Source: a virus. From it: a stretch of 27,400 bases of DNA. Within the stretch, counting starts at the first letter, position 1. Each line of letters begins with the position of its first letter. The notes under the pieces were generated by a model. It was not told where the DNA came from. It saw only the letters and a list, made by a program, of their open reading frames with translations, and did no database searches. Of the stretch, positions 15,386 to 25,700 are shown in pieces. The stretch is from positions 1 through 27,400 of the IMG/VR virus record IMGVR_UViG_3300007513_000167, one strand, 5' to 3'. The translations under genes and the position numbers were made by a program.

Positions 15386-16897
15386 ATGGCATTAGCTGGA
15401 ACTGGTGCAGAATTAATGCACCTTACTCCTAGACCTACTAAAGATCTATGGGGTAGTAATTATTTAAACATCGCGGGAAACGATTTTAATTTCGCGAAAC
15501 AGTTCCTTCCAGAAGTATATGAAAAAGAGGTAGAAAGATACGGTAATCGTACTATCTCTGGTTTCTTGAAAATGGTTGGTGCTGAAATGCCTATGGCTTC
15601 TGATGAAGTCGTATGGTCAGAGCAAGGCAGAATCCACGTAGCTTTTAACGATGTACAGATTGCACAAGACGATCACAGTAGCTCTCAGTTTACTTTGATT
15701 GCTGACGCAACTGGTCCATCTGCTTTAAGACAGACTGCTGCACAAAAGAAGTCTTTACTTAAAGTTGGTGATACTATCGCTGTAAGTAAAAGTGGAAATA
15801 CTGTTAAAGCTTATATCACTAGCATTCACGCTAGTAACGCAACTTTCGTAGCGGCACCTTATAGTGTAGCTGATTTCTCGCAAGCTGGAACTGCGTATGA
15901 CGCATCTTCTGCTGCAATAACTGGAATTAAGTTATTCGTTTATGGTTCTGAATACGGAAAAGGAACTCAAAATGTAGGTAATTCAATTGACGCTAAATTT
16001 GACTCTTATAGCAATAAGCCAATTATTCTTAGAGACAAGTATAGTGTAAACGGATCTGACACTGCTCAGATTGGTTGGGTTGAAGTTACTTCTGAGTTAG
16101 GAACTTCAGGATACTTATGGTATCTAAAGTCTGAGCACGAAGCAAGACTAAGATTTGAAGACCAATTAGAAATGGCAATGATTGAAGCTGAAAAAGCTGC
16201 TTCTGGTGTGACTATCACTCCAGGTGACGTTTTTGGAGCTACAGGATTTACAGCTACTGGTTCTGAAGGTCTTTTCGCTGCTGTTGAATCAAGAGGTATT
16301 GTTTATAACGATGCTGATTTTGGTGATACTGCTGCTGGTGAAGGAATTGTAGAATTTGATAACATCCTTAAAGAGCTTGATAAGCAAGGTGCTATTGAAG
16401 AAAACATGATCTTTGCTAATAGAGACATTGCTTTAGCTATCGACAAGATGCTAGCAAACCAAAATTCTTATGGATCTGGTGGAACATCTTATGGTGTATT
16501 CAACAACCAAGAGGATATGGCGCTTAATTTAGGTTTCTCTGGTTTTAGAAGAGGTTCTTATGACTTCTATAAAACTGATTGGAAATATCTAAATGATAGC
16601 ACTACAAGAGGTAATGCTGATGATGTAGAAGGTATTATAGTACCTGCTGGTACTTCTACTGTTTATGATCAAATTCTTGGTCAAAACGTAAAAAGACCTT
16701 TCTTACACGTTAGATATAGAGCTTCTGAAGCTGATGATAGAAGAATGAAATCATGGATCACTGGATCTGTTGGTGGAAATTATACAAGTGACGAAGACGC
16801 AATGAACGTTCATTTCTTATCTGAGAGATGTTTATGTGTTCAAGCGGCTAATAACTTTGTATTATTGAAGAAAACAGACGCGGTACATGGTGACTAA
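15386..16897 (+). CDS. Major capsid protein
   Basis: A 503-residue protein after the portal and scaffold-like genes. The N-terminus MALAGTGAELMHLTPRPTKDLW and the segments FLPEVYEKEVERYGNRTISGFLKMVGAEMP, DEVVWSEQGRIH and LKSEHEARLRFEDQLEMAMIEAEKA suit an HK97-fold capsid subunit (E-loop then spine helix). Later parts are GIVEFDNILKELDKQGAIEENMIFANRDIALAIDKML (P-domain-like) and a C-terminal RRMKSWITGSVGGNYTSDEDAMNVHFLSERCLCVQAANNFVLL. Codon use stands out: by my count 25 of 27 Ile codons are ATT/ATC, while neighbours use ATA freely, which fits selection for very high expression. A long hairpin terminator follows directly. No separate protease gene is seen, so N-terminal maturation cannot be inferred. 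Confidence 0.88.
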   Translation: MALAGTGAELMHLTPRPTKDLWGSNYLNIAGNDFNFAKQFLPEVYEKEVERYGNRTISGFLKMVGAEMPMASDEVVWSEQGRIHVAFNDVQIAQDDHSSSQFTLIADATGPSALRQTAAQKKSLLKVGDTIAVSKSGNTVKAYITSIHASNATFVAAPYSVADFSQAGTAYDASSAAITGIKLFVYGSEYGKGTQNVGNSIDAKFDSYSNKPIILRDKYSVNGSDTAQIGWVEVTSELGTSGYLWYLKSEHEARLRFEDQLEMAMIEAEKAASGVTITPGDVFGATGFTATGSEGLFAAVESRGIVYNDADFGDTAAGEGIVEFDNILKELDKQGAIEENMIFANRDIALAIDKMLANQNSYGSGGTSYGVFNNQEDMALNLGFSGFRRGSYDFYKTDWKYLNDSTTRGNADDVEGIIVPAGTSTVYDQILGQNVKRPFLHVRYRASEADDRRMKSWITGSVGGNYTSDEDAMNVHFLSERCLCVQAANNFVLLKKTDAVHGD

Positions 16898-16915
16898 TCA
16901 ATCATCTAAATAATT

Positions 16916-16964
16916 AAAGACATTTTGGAGGTATCATAAGTGGTACCTCCAGGTCTTTATTTTT
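16916..16964 (+). terminator. Two-tier hairpin terminator after the major capsid gene
   Basis: AAAGAC (16916-16921) pairs with GTCTTT (16953-16958). Inside it, TGGAGGTA (16926-16933) pairs with TACCTCCA (16944-16951) around the 10-base loop TCATAAGTGG. ATTTTT follows. The two stems are separated by a small asymmetric internal loop. This is a convincing intrinsic terminator for the capsid transcript, with read-through needed for the tail genes unless they have their own promoter. Confidence 0.85.
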
Positions 16965-16989
16965 ACAAATTTTTTAATTATATTATATT

Positions 16990-17730
16990 ATGGAAACAAC
17001 ATGGACAATTAAAGATAGAACATATATTCTATCTGGAATTAAACAACCTTTGGTATTTACTGTACCAGGGAGACACTCAAGGAAAAGACCTTTGCTTTGG
17101 TGGGACGAAGAAATGCAACAACAAAGAGAATTAAGATATGCAACAAATCAAAATTCACCATTTGTTGATGAGCAAAAAGGTCAAATAACACTTGGTAGGA
17201 TTGTATTTAGAAACGGATCATTATTTGTTCCTTCAAGAATGCAGAACCTACAAAAACTATTATCACTTTATCATCCGCTTAAAGATAAAATGTATTATGA
17301 GCATGATGCACAAGTGATAGCAACAGATCAACTTGATGTTATAAACTTAGAAGTTGACGCATTAATTGCAGCTAAACAATTATCAGTAGAAGAAGCTGAA
17401 GCTGTTTTAAGGGTAGAATATGGCAATGCTGTATCTCAAATGACTTCGAAAGAAATACAAAGAGATATTTTATTATTTGCTAGACATAGATCTGAATTAT
17501 TTTTAAGATTAATGCAAGATGATGATGTTCATTTAAGAAACTTTGCAATAAAAGCTGTTGAAGCAAATATTATAAAGTTAGCACCAGATAACAGATCATT
17601 CCAATGGGCAAGTAATGGTAGAAAATTATTTGAAGTTCCTTTTGAAGAACACCCATACTCAGCTATATCTGCTTGGTTTAAAACCGATGACGGTTTAGAA
17701 GTAGTTAAAGCTATTGAAAAAAGATTATAA
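16990..17730 (+). CDS. Conserved-looking post-capsid protein, function unknown
   Basis: A 246-residue protein starting at an ATG after ATTATATTATATT. It begins METTWTIKDRTYILSGIKQPLVFTVPGRHSRKRPLLWWDEE (beta-rich, basic), continues with ITLGRIVFRNGSLFVPSRMQNLQKLLSLYHP, and then has a helical acidic middle (DVINLEVDALIAAKQLSVEEAEAVLRVEYG in outline). It ends in a compact domain with SFQWASNGRKLFEVPFEEHPYSAISAWFKTDDG. I recognise no named family. Lying between the capsid and neck genes, it could be a head-completion or decoration protein. It is unusual in being transcriptionally isolated: a strong hairpin stands on each side. Confidence 0.75.
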   Translation: METTWTIKDRTYILSGIKQPLVFTVPGRHSRKRPLLWWDEEMQQQRELRYATNQNSPFVDEQKGQITLGRIVFRNGSLFVPSRMQNLQKLLSLYHPLKDKMYYEHDAQVIATDQLDVINLEVDALIAAKQLSVEEAEAVLRVEYGNAVSQMTSKEIQRDILLFARHRSELFLRLMQDDDVHLRNFAIKAVEANIIKLAPDNRSFQWASNGRKLFEVPFEEHPYSAISAWFKTDDGLEVVKAIEKRL

Positions 17731-17738
17731 TAATCACT

Positions 17739-17778
17739 TATAGAGGTGACCATCTCTATGAGGTGGTTACTTACTATA
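17739..17778 (+). terminator. Very long imperfect hairpin between post-capsid and neck genes
   Basis: AGGTGACCATCTC (17744-17756) pairs with GAGGTGGTTACTT (17760-17772) over 13 bp including three G-U pairs, with a three-base loop TAT. Past a bulged A (17773), TATAG (17739-17743) pairs with CTATA (17774-17778). There is no U tract afterwards, only AATAAATAAAAT. It could be a terminator, but an RNA processing or stabilising element fits the missing U tract at least as well. Confidence 0.7.
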
Positions 17779-17790
17779 AATAAATAAAAT

Positions 17791-18525
17791 ATGGCAGTTA
17801 ACGTAGACACAGTATATCAAAGAGTACTAGCAATAGCAAATAAAGAGCAAAGAGGTTATATAACACCTCAAGAATTTAATCTATTAGCTAATCAAGCGCA
17901 GATGGAAATATTTGAACAATATTTTTATGACTTAGATCAATTCAGAGCAAAACCAGGAAATGATACTACGTATTCTGACATGATAGATTTAATAGAAGAA
18001 AAAATAGATATTTTTGAAAAATATAGAATAGCAATAGCATTACAAGATGCTACAGTCGAAAACGGACTATTCATGCTACCTGACGGTTACTATCGTATGG
18101 GTGAATTATATTATCTATGTAATAATAAATACTTAGAGATAGAAAAAATTCCTCAGAACGATATACATCATATATTAAACTCACCTTTAACCGAACCAAC
18201 AATTAACAGACCTGTATACGTTAGAGCTACTGGCCTAACAGGAGATAATGATAGACAAGTACAGTTATATCCGACTACTATAACGTCGGGTGTAGTTTGT
18301 AATTTTATATCTAGACCTAGTACAGTAGAGTGGGCTTATACCACAGTATTAGATGAAGCTTTATATAATGCTAATAATAGTACTAATTTTGAATTACATA
18401 TGTCTGAAGAATCAAACTTAGTAGTAAAGATATTAGAATTAGCTGGAGTAGTTATTAAACAACAAGATGTTTATAGCATAGCTAATCAAGAAGAAGTACA
18501 AGATAAACAACAAGAAAAAGTATAA
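17791..18525 (+). CDS. Neck / head-tail adaptor-like structural protein
   Basis: A 244-residue protein. The N-terminal MAVNVDTVYQRVLAIANKEQRGYITPQEFNLLANQAQMEIFEQYFYDL is helical and resembles proteins repeatedly seen in marine and crAss-like podovirus neck clusters. The middle has LPDGYYRMGELYYL, PVYVRA and VQLYPTTITSGVVCNFISRPSTVEWAYT, a pattern reminiscent of tail-tube adaptor proteins (residue-Pro-rich strands ending in 'RP..V.W.Y'). It ends Gln/Glu-rich. It lies ahead of another neck-like gene, 3 bases apart. A ring protein joining portal and tail is the likely role, by resemblance and position only. Confidence 0.6.
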   Translation: MAVNVDTVYQRVLAIANKEQRGYITPQEFNLLANQAQMEIFEQYFYDLDQFRAKPGNDTTYSDMIDLIEEKIDIFEKYRIAIALQDATVENGLFMLPDGYYRMGELYYLCNNKYLEIEKIPQNDIHHILNSPLTEPTINRPVYVRATGLTGDNDRQVQLYPTTITSGVVCNFISRPSTVEWAYTTVLDEALYNANNSTNFELHMSEESNLVVKILELAGVVIKQQDVYSIANQEEVQDKQQEKV

Positions 18526-18528
18526 TAA

Positions 18529-19710
18529 ATGGGATTACTAGGAACAACAACACAACAATCGTATTACAACCAAAGTAAAAGTTGGACAGGAGATGGAACA
18601 GGTGGATCTGGAACAGTATCATTTAATGTAGCTGCTATTGATTTTCCTACAAGACCTACACAACAAACTGAGATACGAGTATTTATTGATAATATAGAAA
18701 TATCAACAAGTAATTATAGTTATAATGGTACTGATCCTAATGATACAACTGTTGATAACTCTTATAATCTTGTTTTTACAAATTCAGGTATAAACACAAC
18801 TGTACAAGAAACAAACGGAGCGCCTAAAGTTGGTTTAGTTATAACATTAGTAGAATTAAACGCAACAGAACAATATGGTACTTATCAATATATAGGTATT
18901 CAAGATTTAATTAATAACTTTATAATAGCTTATGTAGGATTAGATAAATTAATACATAAAGTTAAAAGAGCTGATTTATTTTTTCATGCACAAAGATGTA
19001 TTGCTGAATTAAGTTATGACACATTAAGATCTGAGAAATCACAAGAAATAGAAATACCACCATCATTAACAATGGTATTACCACAAGATTATGTTAACTA
19101 TGTAAAAATTTCTTATATGGATAGTGATGGTGTAGAAAGAATATTATTGCCAGCAAGAAAAACTAGTAATCCTACATCGTTATTACAAAATGATGATTAC
19201 GATTATTTATTTGATAGTGATGGTAGTCTACTTACACAACAAGATTCAGATACATGGGAAAAATATAAAAACGCTGAAGATCCAAATGTCTTAAATGATA
19301 ATATAAATGAAGAGCATGATGATATAGATAGAACCTTTTGGTTAGGTGGTAGATATGGTATTGAACCAGAAAACGCTTCTGCTAATGGTTTATTTTATAT
19401 AGATGATGCTAGAGGTCGTATTTACTTTAGTGGATCATTAAGTGGTAAAACAATAACTTTAAAATATATAAGTGATACACTAGGTACTGATGCTGAAATG
19501 CAAGTACATAAATTTGCTGAGGAAGCGGTATATAAATGGATAGCTCATGCTATTTTAGCAACTAGAATAAACACACCAGAGTATCTTGTAGCAAGATTTA
19601 AAAAAGAGAGATTTGCTGAAATGAGAAAAGCTAAATTAAGATTAAGTAATTATAAATCTGAAGAACTAGCTCAAATAATGAGAGGTAAATCTAAGCACAT
19701 AAAACACTAA
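18529..19710 (+). CDS. Neck/tail adaptor protein with N-terminal fibre-like beta domain
   Basis: A 393-residue protein. Residues ~15-105 (SWTGDGTGGSGTVSFNVAAIDFP, EIRVFIDNIEIS, YNLVFTNSG, GLVITLVEL) have the cadence of a small beta sandwich, like the attachment domain at the N-terminus of podovirus fibres. The rest starts GIQDLINNFIIAYVGLDKLIHKVKRADLFFHAQRCIAELSYDTLRSEK and proceeds through LTMVLPQDYVNYVKISYMDSDGVERILLPARKTSNPTS, common to neck/ring proteins of short-tailed phages. The end is basic and helical (ARFKKERFAEMRKAKLRLSNYKSEELAQIMRG). It would form part of the portal-to-tail connector and may hold a fibre through the beta domain. The division and roles are inferred. Confidence 0.6.
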   Translation: MGLLGTTTQQSYYNQSKSWTGDGTGGSGTVSFNVAAIDFPTRPTQQTEIRVFIDNIEISTSNYSYNGTDPNDTTVDNSYNLVFTNSGINTTVQETNGAPKVGLVITLVELNATEQYGTYQYIGIQDLINNFIIAYVGLDKLIHKVKRADLFFHAQRCIAELSYDTLRSEKSQEIEIPPSLTMVLPQDYVNYVKISYMDSDGVERILLPARKTSNPTSLLQNDDYDYLFDSDGSLLTQQDSDTWEKYKNAEDPNVLNDNINEEHDDIDRTFWLGGRYGIEPENASANGLFYIDDARGRIYFSGSLSGKTITLKYISDTLGTDAEMQVHKFAEEAVYKWIAHAILATRINTPEYLVARFKKERFAEMRKAKLRLSNYKSEELAQIMRGKSKHIKH

Positions 19711-19713
19711 GAT

Positions 19714-22700
19714 ATGCCAGAATTAAAACATCATTTTCGTGCAGGTAAAATGAACAAAGACCTGGATGAAAGAATAGTACCTAATGGAGAATATAGAGAC
19801 GCACAGAATATAGAGATTTCTACTTCTGAAGGCGATGACGTGGGTACTATTCAAAATGTTAGAGGCACAACTCAAATAGTTGGTAAAACATATAACTCGA
19901 ATACTCAGACAATAACTTCTAATTGGTCAACTGATAGCTTTGGTTTAACCAACGCTGTTTGTATTGGATCAAAGTTAAATAATGAAAATGATAGAATATA
20001 TTGGTTTATAACATCAGACGAATCTGATTGTATTGCTGAATATGATGATATTAAAGGTATTATATCACCAGTATTAGTTGATACAGCTAATATATTAAAT
20101 TGGACTTCAACGGATTATATCACAGGTATAAATGTTGTTGAAGGCATGTTATTGTGGACAGATAATAAAACAGAACCAAAGAAAATAGATATTGATGTTT
20201 TTAAATCAGGTTGTGCTGCTAACTTTACAACACATAGTAAATATACTGGTAAAAAAATATTAGCTCCAGATTTAGCTGCTGCCTCTGCTTTTGAAGAGAA
20301 ACATATAACTGTTGCTAAGCGAGCTCCAATCACAGCACCTACATTAAATATGGCTACCTCAACTAGAGGTGGTAATGGTACAGGAGATAATCCAGTTGTG
20401 GTTACTAACTCTATAGCTTCAATGTTTGCTACTGTAGATGGAGATGGAATAGCTGCTGGAACTGCAGTTAGTTTAAACTTCGTGCCTCAACCAAATTTTC
20501 AAGTTGGTGATATTATAACTCTCACAGCGACTTACGAAGAACAAGCATCACAAACAAATTATGAAATAAAAGTAAGGTTAACAAATGTTACAAATAGTGG
20601 TTCAACGTGTGCGGCTATAATACAAAGTATACCAGTTAGTGTTCCTTATCAACCATTAGTATGGGAGGCTTTACTAAGTGAAGAGGGTGTGTTGTTTGAA
20701 AAGAAAATGGTTAGGTTTGGTTATAGATGGAAATATACTAGTGGTGAATATTCTACGTTTTCTCCATTTAGTGAATTAGCATTTAAACCTACCTCGTTTG
20801 AATACTTATCATCTGATGGTTATAACGTTGGTATGATAAATAATTTAAGAAACTTAGAGATTAATATAACAGATACAACACCTGTAGATGTTGATGAAAT
20901 AGATATACTATATAAAGAATCAAATAATCAATTAATATACGTTGTTGATACTTTAAAAGAAACTGATGGTGTAGTTCCTACAACATACAAATTGGAATCT
21001 GAAATTATAGGTAAAGTTGTAGAGTCAAATCAAATGCTTCGTCCATGGGATAATGTTCCTAGACAAGCATTAGCTCAAGAGGTTACGGCTAATAGATTGA
21101 TATATGCTAATTACTTACAAAATTATAACGTACCTCACTTTAATCAACCAGAAATTGCATTAGTAGTAAATCAAGCTCCTATAACAACAGTTAAAGATCC
21201 TGAATTATCTGTTAAATCTCTTAGAACATACCAAGCTGGTGTTGTTTATATAGATGAATATAATAGACAAACTCCAGTTTTTACTAGTTCAGGAGCATCT
21301 AAACAAACAAGTAAAACATATGCTGAAACAGTAAATAACTTAAGCGTTCAGTTAAGTAATACTCCGCCTAGTTGGGCAACACACTTTAAGTATTATATTA
21401 AAGAAACTTCTAATGAGTATTATAATTTAGCTATGGATAGATATTATCTATCTGAAGATGGTAATGCTTGGTTAAGTTTTCCTTCGTCAGAAAGAAATAA
21501 AGTACAAGAAGATACTTATTTAATATTAAAGAAACAGCATGATTCTGATGTTTTTGTTGGTGTTCCAGCAAGATATAAGGTTTTGGATATATCAAACGAA
21601 GCTCCAGATTTTATTAAGTTAATTAAAAAATCTATAGGAGCAGCTAATTGTAAAGTACATTCTTCTAACGCACCACAAATAGGTAGTACAACATTTAAAT
21701 TTCTTGGACCAGATCCATTAAATACTCCAACATTTGCTGCTGGATTCACATCAGATTGTTTAATACAAATAACAGTAGGTGCAAACAAAACTGAAAAATA
21801 TGATATTGTAGCTGGTGGTTATACTGGAGAAAAAGACGATGATGATCATATTTACTCGGTTAGTATTGATGAACCTTTAAAAGAAGGTGAAACTATGTTA
21901 GATGGATTATCTGATGGAGATCCTATAACTATAACACTTTTTGAAGAAAAATTTAAAAGAAAACCAGAGTTTTACGGTAGATTTTTTGTTAAAATAAATA
22001 GAGATGCTGCTTTTGATACTAATATTATAGAAACATATCCAGATGTACAAGCTGAATGGGGTATATCTAATAGTAGACCAGTATATGCTAATTCTCAAAA
22101 TAGTGGTCCTGGTGATGGTGATCAAGAAGCTTCTTGGTATGACACTGGGCAAAGTAGTACTCATGATTGTAGATATATAACATCAGCGAACAACGGTCAC
22201 CCTAAAATGGGTAGTAAGTTTATGAGAATATATTGGACTGGAGCGCCAAGTGGTTCACCAAAGAAAAAACATGATAAATCAGATACTATAAACTCTTGGT
22301 TGAAATCATTATCTCAAGCTGGTACAAAATTTAGATTTAAAGGTTCAACTAGTAATAATACTAGTGAGGTTTATGTAGTTGTTGGTTGTACTATAGATTA
22401 TCAATATAGAAGATGTGGTAACTTTAAACGAAAAAGATTAGGTAGTAGTAAAAGAAGAGAATATAAAATAGAGTTTGAACATGAGTTAAATAAAACTCCT
22501 TATGAAGATAGTTTTACATTTGGTAGTGATAAAATTGATGAAATACAAATAGTAGAAAAAGTAATAGATAGTAATAATGAAACTATAACATCTGACAATC
22601 CTGCTATTTGGGAAACAGAACCTAAAGAAGCTATAGACATGGATTTATATTACGAAACAGGTAATACATATCCAATATCAGCGCATGGTACATTACATAC

Positions 22701-25700
22701 ATTACCATTTCATAATTGCTTTTCATTTGGTAATGGTGTAGAATCTGATAGAATAAGAGATGATTATAACGCTATTAGAATAGATAAAGGTGTTAAAGTT
22801 TCTACTGTATTAGCAGAACAGTATAAAGAAGATAGAAAGAAAAATGGTTTAATATATTCTGGTTTATTTAATTCTACAAGTGGTGTAAATAGATTAAATC
22901 AATTTATAGCAGGTGAATCAATAACGAAAGATCTTAATCCACATTACGGTAGTATTCAGAAACTACATGCTAGAAACACTGATTTAGTTGTATTATGTGA
23001 AGATAAATGTTTAAAAGTATTAGCAAATAAAGATGCTTTATATGAAGCAAGTGGTAATCCACAATTAACAGCTACAAATAGAGTATTAGGACAAGCTATT
23101 CCTTACGTTGGTGAATATGGTATTAGTACAAACCCAGAATCATTTGCGTCATATGCTTTTAGAGTTTATTTTGCTGATAAAAATAGAGGTGCAATATTAA
23201 GATTATCAAGAGATGGATTAACTCCTATATCTGATAATGGTATGAAAGATTATTTTAAAGATACCTTACCTGAATCTACTTTAATATTAGGTAGTTACGA
23301 TGATAGTAAGGGTTTATATAATTTAACTTTAAATAATCAAACAGTGTCTTACGATGAGAAGGTAAACGGTTTTCCGAGCTTTAAATCATTTATACCAGAA
23401 GCAGCTGTTTCTTTAAACAATAAATACTATTCGTTTAAAAATGGTAATTTATGGGTTCATACAAATGAAAGTAGAAATAGATTTTATGATATTTCTGCAG
23501 GACAAAATGATGCTTCAAAATATTATGAATCTTCTGTAATATTATTGATTAATGATATACCAGAAACAATAAAAGGATTTAAAACAATAAACTATAGTGG
23601 TTCTAGATCTAAAATATACACTAACAATTATGATACTGGTAATGATTACGCTAATCCTACTAGTACTGATACTCCAGGTTGGTATTGTAATTCTATAACA
23701 ACAGATGCTCAATCTGGATTTATAAAAGAGTTTATAAAGAAAGAAAATAGATATTATAATCATATTAAAGGAGACGCTACAACACTTGGTAATTTAGATA
23801 GTCAAGAATTTAGTGTGCAAGGTATAGGTCAGTATTCAGCAATGACAGGTGATACAACACCTGATGATCAAACCGTAACGATTAATTTAACTGGTATAGC
23901 TCAAGCAAGCGTTGATGCTTACAGTTTTGATGTAACACCTACCACAGAGATACATAGTACTAAATCTACTACAACCATGACTATAACTCCAGATACTGGT
24001 AGTACATTAACCGCAGGAGATTTAAGTGTTGGATCAACTGGAACATATGTTGATAGTGTTGCATTTGCTCAAAGTGGAGATAATGTTATAGCAACTATTA
24101 ATTTCGCTGACGGTGTTAACATGCCAAATAATGATTTAACTATTAATTTAGCTGTTACTGGAGATGCTGTTACTAAAAAATATCTATTAAATGATTTAGA
24201 TTTAATATATAATACAGATGATAATATAACAGTAACAAAAGTTTGGTCAGGTACTGGTAATGCTATTGCAGAAAAACACTCAGATAGAAGTGGTTTACCT
24301 GGAGAATATGAACAAGATCTTCAAGTTGTTACTATAGAATTTAACCTAGACGCTGGATATATATTCTCTTCAATAACTGATAAACCAGAAATAAGAGTTG
24401 AAGATACTAATCCAGAAAGTTATTACACTATTACTTTTCAAGATTATGATGATTCTGGATCAACTATGACTATAGGATCTGGTGGAAAATTAATTAGTGA
24501 TGTTGATAAAAGAATATATACCATAAAATATAAATTCCCTGCTACTAACACAAATGACAATATTATAGTATGGAATGCCAAGTCTACAACAGATGCTTAC
24601 GCGGAAGATAATAAAATAAGTGGATATAACGTAGAAGGATTAACAACAGTTAATAGATTTGAAAGTACTAAAAATGTTAAAATATATGGTAAACCTAGTA
24701 CGTCTACATTTACATTTAAAAATCATACAACATCAACTGCTAGTACGTCTGGATCGAGTGTAACATTAACTTTATCAGCTGCTAACAATGATATAAGAAA
24801 TGGTATGCTTGTTACTGGAACTGGTGTTAGTGGAACTGTAACAGTTTCAAATGTTGATGGAACTACAGTAACGTTATCATCAGCTCAAAATATTAGTAGT
24901 ACCACAATAACATTCTCAGAATATTGGACTGGTAGTGCTTGGTCAAGCACAGCTACAAACTTAACTGTTGATGCACAAGGTGTTTATACAGTTCCTTTAG
25001 CATTTTATGAAACAACTGTATCTAAAAAATATTACATAACAATAACCCCTGTTTCACCAACAACATTCCCTGATGTTCTTGGTAAAATAAGAATAGCAAG
25101 AGTTGCTGATACTTCTAAGTATTGGGAATACGAAGTTACAGATGTTGTTGATGGTACAGGATATTGGAAATTAACAGTTCAAAACGCAACTGGTGGATTA
25201 TCACCATTAAGCACATATCCAGGCGGTGATGATTTATTAGTTTCATTATATGATAATAATGGGGTAATTTATAGTGATTTTACAGATAAAACATATGATT
25301 GGAGCCAAAATACAGCAGACTCAGATCCTACACAAGGAATAGTAAAAGCAAATAATCAGGTTCCACAAAGTGCTACTATTTTATATATAGATGAAGAAGA
25401 TAAAACTGCAGCAAATTTAGATGCACACTTTACAAGATTAAAAGATACAGTTACTATAACCGGTAGTGTGTATGATAATTCAACGCCAGGTTTAGTACAG
25501 AATCCTTTTTATATATATCAATATGCTGATACTACATTAACCTTAACAGCTTCTGGAACAGGTATTACAGTTACATCAAGTAATGTGACATCTACTTATA
25601 CAGCTTTAGGTTTTCCTGTAGAATCATCTAGTTTCTTTAAAGTACCTTTAACAATAACTGGTACAGCCACTAGTAATATAACAAAAGATAGAGATCCAGA

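Noticed and set aside
16940-17134. Plus-strand frame starting inside the capsid terminator
   Set aside because: Its start codon lies in the hairpin loop and it overlaps the well-supported gene at 16990 in another frame; composition is unlike a protein gene.
21516-21788. Minus-strand frames within the giant tail gene (also 21907-22164 and 23542-23763)
   Set aside because: They are antisense shadows of a continuous 2195-codon gene with recognisable tail-protein motifs.
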